From positions 3,179-67,178 of the forward strand of contig CAYVVG010000010.1 in the NCBI GenBank assembly GCA_964455285.1: DNA of 64,000 nt, in the 5' to 3' direction. The notes under the pieces were generated by a model. It did not search any database, was not told where the DNA came from, and saw only the letters and a program-made list of their open reading frames with translations. This document shows, piece after piece, positions 41,604 to 48,411 of the stretch (positions are counted from its first letter, which is position 1; each line of letters starts with the position of its first letter). The position numbers were made by a program, and so were the translations under genes. The DNA is from CAIVAT01 sp964455285. GTDB taxonomy: Bacteria > Bacteroidota > Bacteroidia > Bacteroidales > FEN-979.

Positions 41604-42671
41604 TTAATGTTTTCGGGCCAGCTGACCGCAGGCCGCTTCAATGTCTTTCCCCCGGCTGTGCCGGATATTCACCACGAGGTTACATTTTTCGAGATAAGCT
41701 GCGAATGCCCGCACGCGGTCGTCAGCAGAGGGCTCAAAACCGGTCCCCTCCACGGGATTGTATTCGATCAGGTTGATCTTGACCGGGAAACTCCGGCAGA
41801 AGCGGGCCAGTTCACGGGCTTCCGACATTGAATCGTTGACCTTACCGAACAGGATATATTCGATCGTAAACCGTTTACCGGTTGTGGAGGAATAGTACTT
41901 CAGGGCTTCGGATATCTCCGTGAGCGGGTGTTTCAGGTTGAACGGAATGAGCCTGTTGCGCAATTCATCGGTCGGAGCGTGCAGGGAAAGGGCAAAGTGG
42001 TAACGGGCCCGGTCGTCGGCCATCTTCCGTATCATCTTCGGGATCCCCACGCTGGAAACCGTGATCCTTTGCGGCGACAGGCCGAGTCCGCCGGGATCCG
42101 TGATGTGCTCGATGGCCCGTGACACCGCTTCGTAATTGAGAAAGGGCTCTCCCATGCCCATAAATACCAGATTCGATATCCGGGATTTGGGATCCGGCAG
42201 GTTTTTCTCCGGTTTTAACGGGTCTGCCACAGGCAGCGCAAGGGTCACCTGGTCGAAGATCTCCCCGGTCAGCAGGTTTCGGGCGAAACCCATCTTCCCG
42301 GTGGCACAGAAAGCACATCCAAGGGCGCACCCGGCCTGTGAGGAGATGCAGAGGGTCACCCGCTCCCCGGAAGGGATCCATACACGTTCGACCACAAGGC
42401 CATCATGCAACCGGAGCGCGGTTTTCAGGGTACCATCGGCACTGGTGCGATGTTCGGCCGCGACGGCTGTGTGCAGCGTAAAATGACTTTTCAGCAATTG
42501 CCTGAGAGCGGCAGGCAACGAGGTCATCTCATCCCATGATCCGGCCGATTTCTTCCACAGCCATTCCCATACCTGCCGGGCCCGGAATCTCTGTTCACCC
42601 TGGTCAAGAAGAAAGCACTCCAGTTCCGGAAAGTCGAGGGACCGGATATCGGGGGGAATCTTACCACTCAT
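41604..42671 (-). CDS. rlmN: 23S rRNA (A2503-C2) and tRNA (A37-C2) methyltransferase RlmN
   Basis: Radical-SAM methyltransferase. 355 residues. Cluster-binding CxxxCxxC at Cys 115, 119 and 122 (SQAGCALGCAFCATGKMG), GMGEPFLNY near 175, and the methyl-carrying Cys at 348 (DIEAACGQL) required for the mechanism. EQRFRARQVWEWLWKKS near residue 26 is the RNA-binding helical region. Overlaps the upstream DUF4468 gene by 11 bases and is 11 bases from ade, so a small operon of three genes is likely. Confidence 0.96.
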   Translation of the reverse strand: MSGKIPPDIRSLDFPELECFLLDQGEQRFRARQVWEWLWKKSAGSWDEMTSLPAALRQLLKSHFTLHTAVAAEHRTSADGTLKTALRLHDGLVVERVWIPSGERVTLCISSQAGCALGCAFCATGKMGFARNLLTGEIFDQVTLALPVADPLKPEKNLPDPKSRISNLVFMGMGEPFLNYEAVSRAIEHITDPGGLGLSPQRITVSSVGIPKMIRKMADDRARYHFALSLHAPTDELRNRLIPFNLKHPLTEISEALKYYSSTTGKRFTIEYILFGKVNDSMSEARELARFCRSFPVKINLIEYNPVEGTGFEPSADDRVRAFAAYLEKCNLVVNIRHSRGKDIEAACGQLARKH

Positions 42672-43221
42672 CTTTTTTGACCACCGTCGGTTTCATTTTC
42701 TCCTTCAGGGTGGTGATCAGCCGCTGCATGGTGGTATCGACCTGGTAGAGGTACATGTCCCATTTCGGATTGTACGCAGGGTCCGACCGGTTCATCCATT
42801 TTTCGATGGGATTTCGCGACGCACCTTTCAGGTTGAAGTCGGTGAGGGTGAACCGGTACTTGTTTTCCTTCAGTTCGATCCGGATCTGGTAAACGATGAT
42901 CCCTCCTTCCCGCGCCACGCCGGAAGCCTCGTCGGTATAGAAGATACGCATGCGGCCCTGTCCTTCGATCCGGCCATTCTCTTTACTCTGGACAGAATAC
43001 ACCGATTGGGGATTTAAATAATAGTATCCGAACCATTCAATGGCCTTGTCGTACAGGTAGCCGGCCGTTCCCGGCTGGTCCACCACTTCGCGCAACTGGA
43101 TCTTTTTCGAATCAGGGTCAACGGGCAGGTTATACGTATAGCTTTGCCCGGCGGCCTGTGGAGACCAGGCAAGACCGGCCAGCATCACAACCCAGGCAAG
43201 CCGGAAAACAGTGACTTTCAT
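42661..43221 (-). CDS. Secreted DUF4468 protein
   Basis: 186 residues from the Met at 43221 (MKVTVFRLAWVVML), or 192 from 43239. Signal peptide to about residue 24 (...SPQAAGQ). The mature part begins YTYNLPVDPDSKKIQLREVV, then AGYLYDKAIEWFGYYY and IIVYQIRIELKENKYRFTLTDFNLK, which are typical of DUF4468, a TBP-like fold found in Bacteroidota. Function unknown. Overlaps rlmN by 11 bases. The groL terminator lies just upstream, and a partial -7 (CAATTTTG on the minus strand) overlaps that region. Confidence 0.8.
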   Translation of the reverse strand: MKVTVFRLAWVVMLAGLAWSPQAAGQSYTYNLPVDPDSKKIQLREVVDQPGTAGYLYDKAIEWFGYYYLNPQSVYSVQSKENGRIEGQGRMRIFYTDEASGVAREGGIIVYQIRIELKENKYRFTLTDFNLKGASRNPIEKWMNRSDPAYNPKWDMYLYQVDTTMQRLITTLKEKMKPTVVKKDEW

Positions 43222-43264
43222 GTAAGCAGGTTTTTCCATGTACAATATTATGCAAAATTGCACA

Positions 43265-43294
43265 AAAAAAGCCCTGATCGCTCAGGGCTTTTTT
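43265..43294 (-). terminator. Rho-independent terminator after groL
   Basis: Stem AAAAAAGCCCTGA / TCAGGGCTTTTTT (43265-43277 with 43282-43294), loop TCGC. Just beyond the groL stop at 43310 in the direction of transcription, with a U-run on the minus strand. Confidence 0.9.
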
Positions 43295-43309
43295 CAACAG
43301 GAATCCCAT

Positions 43310-44947
43310 TTAGTACATATCACCCATGCCGCCCATGCCCGGATTCATCGGGGGCATAGCCGGTTTTTCTTCTTTATGGTTAACGAGTACACACTCGGTC
43401 GTCAGCAGCATGCTGGCGATTGAAGCGGCATTTTCAAGCGCCACGCGGGCCACCTTGGTCGGGTCGATAACTCCCGACTGGTACAGGTTTTCATAAACCT
43501 CGGTGCGGGCATTGAATCCGTAATCGTCCTTGCCTTCCTTCACCTTCTGGATGATCACCGAACCTTCGAGGCCGGCGTTCTCCACGATCTGGCGGAGGGG
43601 TTCTTCGAGTGCGCGCTTCACGATGGCGATACCGGTGGTTTCGTCTTCGTTGTCACCCTTGAAATCCTGGATGGCTTTCTGGGCGCGAAGGTAGGCAACA
43701 CCGCCGCCCGGGATGATCCCCTCTTCGATGGCGGCACGGGTGGCGTGCAGCGCATCTTCGAAGCGGTCTTTTTTCTCCTTCATTTCGATCTCGGAGGCAG
43801 CCCCCACGTAAATGACGGCCACACCGCCGGCCAGTTTGGCCAGGCGTTCCTGCAGCTTCTCCTTGTCGTAGTCGGAGGTGGTGGTGCCGATCTGGGCCTT
43901 GATCTGGTTGATGCGGGCGGTAATATCTTCCTTCTTCCCGTTCCCGTTGATGATCGTGGTGTTCTCCTTGTCGATGGTCACCTTTTCAGCCTGTCCGAGG
44001 TACTGCAGGGTGGCATCCTCCAGCTTGTACCCTTTCTCTTCGCTGATGACCACACCGCCGGTCAGAACCGCGATATCCTCGAGCATCTCCTTGCGGCGGT
44101 CGCCGAATCCGGGAGCCTTAACAGCGGCCACTTTCAGCGTCCCGCGGATCTTGTTCACCACCAGGGTGGCCAGGGCTTCCCCTTCCACATCCTCGCTGAT
44201 GATGATCAGCGGACGACCGGTCTGGACCACTTTTTCGAGCACCGGGAGGAGGTCCTTCATGACACTGACTTTTTTGTCATAGATGAGAAGGTAGGGAGTT
44301 TCATACACGGTCTCCATCTTTTCGGTGTCGGTCACGAAATAGGGGCTGATGTAGCCGCGGTCGAACTGCATTCCTTCGACCACCTTCACGGTTGTTTCGA
44401 TCCCCTTGGCCTCTTCGATGGTGATGACGCCTTCCTTCTTCACTTTTCCCATGGCCTCGGCAATCATCTTGCCGATAAAGGAATCGTTGTTGGCCGAGAT
44501 GGATGCGACCTGCTCGATCTTCTCCATGCTGTCGCCCACCTTCTGCGATTGTTTCTTCAGCGAAGCGATCACCTCGGTCACGGCTTTGTCGATCCCGCGT
44601 TTCAGATCCATCGGATTGGCTCCGGCGGTGACATTCTTAAGACCGGTGGTAAAGATCGACTGCGCCAAAACCGTGGCGGTGGTGGTTCCGTCGCCGGCCA
44701 GGTCGCTGGTCTTTGAGGCTACCTCTTTCACCATCTGGGCTCCCATGTTTTCGATCGGCTCTTTCAGCTCGATCTCTTTGGCAACCGATACGCCGTCTTT
44801 TGTCACGGCGGGGGCTCCGTATGATTTCTCGATGATTACATTTCTGCCTTTGGGACCCAGGGTCACTTTGACAGCATTCGAAAGCTCATCAACGCCCTTT
44901 TTCAGTGCTTCACGGGCCTTGATGCTGAATATAATATCTTTTGCCAT
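43310..44947 (-). CDS. groL: Chaperonin GroEL (60 kDa)
   Basis: ATP-driven folding chamber with GroES. 545 residues from the ATG at 44947 (MAKDIIFSIKAREAL); the 28 codons above lie in the intergenic gap. KVTLGPKGRNVIIEKSYG near 30, GDGTTTATVLAQ (86-97, ATP site) and GGGVAYLRA near 410 are intact. The C-terminus is the usual Gly/Met-rich tail (MPPMNPGMGGMGDMY). 55 bases downstream of groS in one operon that ends at the terminator at 43265. No CIRCE element was seen in the region before groS. Confidence 0.98.
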   Translation of the reverse strand: MAKDIIFSIKAREALKKGVDELSNAVKVTLGPKGRNVIIEKSYGAPAVTKDGVSVAKEIELKEPIENMGAQMVKEVASKTSDLAGDGTTTATVLAQSIFTTGLKNVTAGANPMDLKRGIDKAVTEVIASLKKQSQKVGDSMEKIEQVASISANNDSFIGKMIAEAMGKVKKEGVITIEEAKGIETTVKVVEGMQFDRGYISPYFVTDTEKMETVYETPYLLIYDKKVSVMKDLLPVLEKVVQTGRPLIIISEDVEGEALATLVVNKIRGTLKVAAVKAPGFGDRRKEMLEDIAVLTGGVVISEEKGYKLEDATLQYLGQAEKVTIDKENTTIINGNGKKEDITARINQIKAQIGTTTSDYDKEKLQERLAKLAGGVAVIYVGAASEIEMKEKKDRFEDALHATRAAIEEGIIPGGGVAYLRAQKAIQDFKGDNEDETTGIAIVKRALEEPLRQIVENAGLEGSVIIQKVKEGKDDYGFNARTEVYENLYQSGVIDPTKVARVALENAASIASMLLTTECVLVNHKEEKPAMPPMNPGMGGMGDMY

Positions 44948-45002
44948 TGTTCTGTTCTTTAAAATTTGGTGATCATTTAATTGCTTGAAGGTGGTTGATG
45001 GG

Positions 45003-45281
45003 TCAGACGATCGCGACGATGTCGGATTCACGCATGATCAGGTAGTTGTTTCCGTCGATGGTGATCTCGGTGCCGGCGTACTTTCCGTAGAGAACGCTGT
45101 CTCCGACCTTTACGGTCATCGGCTCGTCTTTCTTACCGGGTCCTACGGCAATCACAGTGCCTTTCTGGGGTTTTTCCTTTGCAGTGTCGGGGATGATGAT
45201 CCCCCCGGCGGTCTTGTCTTCCGCCGCGGCGGCCTCAACCAGAACGCGATCGGCCAACGGTTTGATCTTCACTTGTGCCAT
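45003..45281 (-). CDS. groS: Co-chaperonin GroES (10 kDa)
   Basis: Lid of the GroEL cavity. 92 residues. KIKPLADRVLVEAAAAEDKTAGGIIIPDTAKEKPQ with the mobile loop (GGIII) near 26-31, then KVGDSVLYGKYAGTEITIDG. Upstream groL by 55 bases; transcription would start in the AT-rich 45282-45320 region, where ATATTTTG on the minus strand (45307-45314) is a near match to the -7 motif. Confidence 0.97.
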   Translation of the reverse strand: MAQVKIKPLADRVLVEAAAAEDKTAGGIIIPDTAKEKPQKGTVIAVGPGKKDEPMTVKVGDSVLYGKYAGTEITIDGNNYLIMRESDIVAIV

Positions 45282-45412
45282 GTTTCAATACTATTTAAGG
45301 TTTAACAAAATATTTTATTACCAAGTGGCAGGCATCCCTCCCTGTCATATGTCGTGCCAAACCCGCAGAAAGATACTTTTCGGGACATTTTTTCAGTCGG
45401 ATCCCCCCGGTG

Positions 45413-45448
45413 AAAAAAAAATGTCAGATTGTGCTGACAATCTGACAT
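45413..45448 (-). terminator. Rho-independent terminator after secG
   Basis: Perfect 12-bp stem ATGTCAGATTGT (45421-45432) / ACAATCTGACAT (45437-45448), loop GCTG, followed on the minus strand by eight T residues (A-run at 45413-45420). It separates the secG group from groS/groL. Confidence 0.92.
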
Positions 45449-45476
45449 TCCTTCCCTCCGGGGAACCCGGAAATGG

Positions 45477-45812
45477 TTATTTCTTCTGGGTGGGAGGCGC
45501 CTGAAAATCCTGGATGGGGGCCGTTTTGCTCTCGTCGATCTGCTTCTGGATCTCGCTCTGTGCCGATTCCGGCTTACCCGATGACTTCGGGATCACAAAG
45601 ATGGAAAAGAGGCTGAGCACCAGCAGGGCGATGGCCAGTGTCCAGGTCGATTTTTCGAGAAAATCGGCGGTCTTCCTCACCCCCATGAACTGGTTGGAGG
45701 AGGCGAAGTTGGAGGCAAGGCCGCCCCCTTTGGAGTTCTGGACAAGCACCACCAGGATCATCAGCACACAGATGATCAGGATCAGGACCGAAATCAGGAT
45801 GTAAAGACCCAT
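45477..45812 (-). CDS. secG: Protein translocase subunit SecG
   Basis: Accessory subunit of the SecYEG channel. 111 residues with two membrane helices (about 3-22 and 57-75). The SecG signature VQNSKGGGLASNF at 24-36 lies in the loop between them, followed by GVRKTADFLEKSTW. The C-terminal tail is Gln/Pro/Lys-rich. The secG transcript ends at the hairpin at 45413. A 7-base repeat array lies between secG and the TPR gene upstream. Confidence 0.93.
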   Translation of the reverse strand: MGLYILISVLILIICVLMILVVLVQNSKGGGLASNFASSNQFMGVRKTADFLEKSTWTLAIALLVLSLFSIFVIPKSSGKPESAQSEIQKQIDESKTAPIQDFQAPPTQKK

Positions 45813-45820
45813 GGAGATAA

Positions 45821-45855
45821 ACGATTTATGATTAACGATTTACGATTTACGATTG
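45821..45855. repeat. Five tandem copies of a 7-base unit (ACGATTT and variants)
   Basis: Units ACGATTT, ATGATTA, ACGATTT, ACGATTT, ACGATTG. The array occupies nearly the whole gap between the TPR-gene stop (45861) and the secG start (45812), nine bases upstream of secG. Confidence 0.85.
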
Positions 45856-45860
45856 ATATT

Positions 45861-46610
45861 TCAGGCAGGCAGGTTAAAAGATGATTCGTTGGTACCCGGA
45901 GCCAGTTTTTCAATTTGGGCTGCAAAGTAACGACTTTTTTCTTGATTTATCAAGGATAATTTCTCGTAAATATGAATGGCCTTGTGGAGATTGCCCTGTT
46001 TGGCATACAGCAATGCAAGCGTCTCGCTGACGATCTCTTCCTCGTCAAAGTTACTTCTGATGGCACTTTCCGCCGGGTTGAAGAAGGAGCTCCGGGGCTT
46101 GGAGATCCTCGGCTCGTCGCGGATAAATTTGTCGATGAGCGAGGCTTTCGATACGCGAACATCCGGTTCCGAAACATCCTCCCTTCCTTTCGCGGCATTG
46201 ATCTCGGCGATCCTTCGTTTGACGATGGCCAGCAATTCCTCCTCCGTGAACCGCTCGGCAGGGACAGGGATGGGGTCGGCGATCCAGGGTTCCGGAGGTT
46301 CAGCAAGTGCAGGTGCGACCGTATCCGTAGATCCTGTGCGGGCAGGTCCGGAAGTCATTTCCGGTCTGTGCGATCCGCGGATGCGGGTGATGAGACCGCG
46401 AAGAACACCGCGATCGCCCGCACAGGCGGCAGCCTTTTTCAATTGTTCCGGGTACCGGGGATCATCGGCTGCGAAGAACGCCCCTGCCAGTAGCAAATGC
46501 CCCGACTGGAAATAAGGATAGCGGCTCACTGCATCCTCCAGCAGGGCGATTTCCTCCCCGCCCGCACCGGCAGGGTCGCGCATCATCTGGATTAGGGTGG
46601 CGCCGTTCAT
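45861..46610 (-). CDS. TPR-like protein of unknown function
   Basis: 249 residues without a signal peptide. Helical repeats at the N-terminus (LLEDAVSRYPYFQSGHLLLAGAFF, about 22-46) and C-terminus (ETLALLYAKQGNLHKAIHIYEKLSLINQEKSRYFAAQIEKL, about 200-240, a clear TPR). A linker of about 90 residues rich in Pro/Glu lies between. A cytoplasmic protein in this position, between an LptE-like gene and secG, is common in Bacteroidota genomes as I recall them. Possible scaffold role, not shown. The gap to LptE is 23 bases. Confidence 0.75.
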   Translation of the reverse strand: MNGATLIQMMRDPAGAGGEEIALLEDAVSRYPYFQSGHLLLAGAFFAADDPRYPEQLKKAAACAGDRGVLRGLITRIRGSHRPEMTSGPARTGSTDTVAPALAEPPEPWIADPIPVPAERFTEEELLAIVKRRIAEINAAKGREDVSEPDVRVSKASLIDKFIRDEPRISKPRSSFFNPAESAIRSNFDEEEIVSETLALLYAKQGNLHKAIHIYEKLSLINQEKSRYFAAQIEKLAPGTNESSFNLPA

Positions 46611-46633
46611 TGTCTAGATCAAATCACCGTGTA

Positions 46634-47188
46634 TCACCAGTTCACCACCGCCTTGTTAAATATATCCTGCACCAGTTGGTCGGAAATATCGCTGATCAGC
46701 CCTTCCTGGACCGAAACCAGGTTGAGGGAGCTGGAATAATCCTGGTACCGGCTGAACGAGGTTTCCCAGTTTTGCTTTGTGTTGGTCTTATTAGTGAACC
46801 GGATGGTCACGCCGATCGTAAGCCGGTTCATTGCGGCAGTTTCATTGCCCCTGATGGCCACCGGTTGAATGTTATACTGCGTGATACTCCCTTCCAGGTT
46901 CAGGTCACCGTTGCGGTCGACCAGTACGAGATTGGTCTGCGAGGTGAAATAGTTCCGCAGGGCGTCGGTAAAGCTCCTTGAAAGCGTGGGGACCACGATG
47001 CCGGCATGGTTGGGCAGGTAGGCGATGGAGACTGTCCTGACCTCGGGCGAAATGGAGGCTCCGGTGAAAGAATAACTGACCCGGCAGCTCTGGCCGACCG
47101 GGACCAGCAGGCATAGCAACCCTACCAGCCGTGTAATTGCTGCACGTCCCGGGAATATTCTGAACCGGTCACGATCACTCGATGCCAT
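46634..47188 (-). CDS. LptE-like outer-membrane lipoprotein
   Basis: 184 residues from the ATG at 47188, which overlaps the sigma-54 regulator's last 14 bases. A hydrophobic signal (residues about 14-31) ends in VGQSC, a lipobox. The mature part RVSYSFTGASISPEVRTVSIAYLPNHA and SRSFTDALRNYFTSQTNLVLVDRNGDLNLEGSITQY matches the Bacteroidota LptE family (LPS assembly with LptD, plugging its barrel). Typical LptE of this phylum starts its mature part with GxYSFTGAS. The gene lies next to a regulator and secG, so it belongs to a cell-envelope gene group. Confidence 0.85.
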   Translation of the reverse strand: MASSDRDRFRIFPGRAAITRLVGLLCLLVPVGQSCRVSYSFTGASISPEVRTVSIAYLPNHAGIVVPTLSRSFTDALRNYFTSQTNLVLVDRNGDLNLEGSITQYNIQPVAIRGNETAAMNRLTIGVTIRFTNKTNTKQNWETSFSRYQDYSSSLNLVSVQEGLISDISDQLVQDIFNKAVVNW

Positions 47189-48407
47189 ATTCTTTGATTT
47201 TCCGGTAGAGGGTCCGCTCGGAGATACCCAACTCCCCGGCGGCCTCCTTTCGTTTTCCGTCGTGCTTGGCCAATGCCCTGCGGATGAAGTCGATCTCTTT
47301 TTTCTCGAGTGAAAAAGACTCTTCCACCTCTTCGGGTTCCTGTATAGGCTCCTGTTCCTCAAACCGTTTGACGGGATTATGCACCAGGATCGGACGCGAA
47401 GGTTCCATCCCGTCTTCAAGGTCTTTGTACAGCCGTTCGATCAGGTGGGTGTTCTCCCCGATGATGCTCGAAATTCCGTCCTCATGCCGCATCAGGTTCA
47501 TAACCAGTTGCTTGAGGTCGTTCATGTCCTTTTTCATATCGAAGAGGACCTTGTAAAGCAACTCCCGTTCGTTTAATTTCGAGGAGTCTTCCCCTTTATA
47601 GAGCACCGGCAGATCGCTGGAGGATCCACCCTGCGGCAGATATCGCTGCAGGGTGGCCGCATCGATCAGCCGGCTTTTTTCGATGATGCTGATCTGTTCG
47701 GTCAGGTTTTTCAGTTGCCGGATATTGCCGGGCCACCGGTAAGCCCGCAACGCCTGCTGGGCCTCCTCGTCGAGCTGGATGGCGGGCATGCGGTACTTTT
47801 CTGCCGCATCGGATGCGAATTTCCGGAATAGCAGGTACACATCCTCCTTTCGCTCACGAAGAGCCGGAACAAGGATCGGCACCGTATTCAGGCGGTAGTA
47901 AAGGTCCTGGCGAAATTTCCCGCCCGCAATGGCGTCGGGAATGTTGACGTTGGTGGCAGCTACTACCCGAACATTGGTCTTCAGTACTTTGGAAGATCCG
48001 ACCCGGATGAATTCACCCGTTTCAAGCACCCTGAGCAGCCTGACCTGGGTTCCCAGCGGCAGTTCGGCCACCTCGTCGAGGAAGATGGTGCCGCCATCGA
48101 CCACTTCAAAATACCCCTTTCGCGCTTCGTGCGCCCCGGTGAAGGAGCCCTTTTCATGGCCAAAAAGTTCCGAATCAATGGTTCCTTCGGGAATGGCACC
48201 GCAATTTACCGCGATGTACGGACCATGCTTGCGGGCACTTAACTGGTGTATGATCTTGGGAAAGAATTCCTTCCCCGTACCGCTTTCCCCCGATACCAGC
48301 ACGGTGATATCTGTTGCGGCCACCTGCCTTGCAATATCAATGGCACGGTCGAGCAAGAGAGAGTTCCCGATAATGCCAAAACGCTGCTTTATTGATAGGA
48401 CATCCAT
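47175..48407 (-). CDS. Sigma-54-dependent activator with no receiver domain
   Basis: 410 residues. AAA+ core begins almost at the N-terminus: Walker A GESGTGKE at 40-47, GSFTGA at 87-92 (a variant of the sigma-54-binding GAFTGA loop), Walker B GGTIFLDE at 105-112, and YRLNTVPILVPALRERKEDV with arginine fingers. A helical region follows (about 255-350), then a Fis-type HTH near 372-405 (ALAKHDGKRKEAAGELGISERTLYRKIKEYGI). The regulatory domain is missing, so activity may be set by a partner or be constitutive. Lies five bases after the pheT stop in the direction of transcription. Confidence 0.93.
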   Translation of the reverse strand: MDVLSIKQRFGIIGNSLLLDRAIDIARQVAATDITVLVSGESGTGKEFFPKIIHQLSARKHGPYIAVNCGAIPEGTIDSELFGHEKGSFTGAHEARKGYFEVVDGGTIFLDEVAELPLGTQVRLLRVLETGEFIRVGSSKVLKTNVRVVAATNVNIPDAIAGGKFRQDLYYRLNTVPILVPALRERKEDVYLLFRKFASDAAEKYRMPAIQLDEEAQQALRAYRWPGNIRQLKNLTEQISIIEKSRLIDAATLQRYLPQGGSSSDLPVLYKGEDSSKLNERELLYKVLFDMKKDMNDLKQLVMNLMRHEDGISSIIGENTHLIERLYKDLEDGMEPSRPILVHNPVKRFEEQEPIQEPEEVEESFSLEKKEIDFIRRALAKHDGKRKEAAGELGISERTLYRKIKEYGIE

Positions 48408-48411
48408 AAGG

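Noticed and set aside
43745..44716. Plus-strand open frame of 323 codons opposite groL
   Set aside because: Pure antisense shadow of the conserved chaperonin gene.
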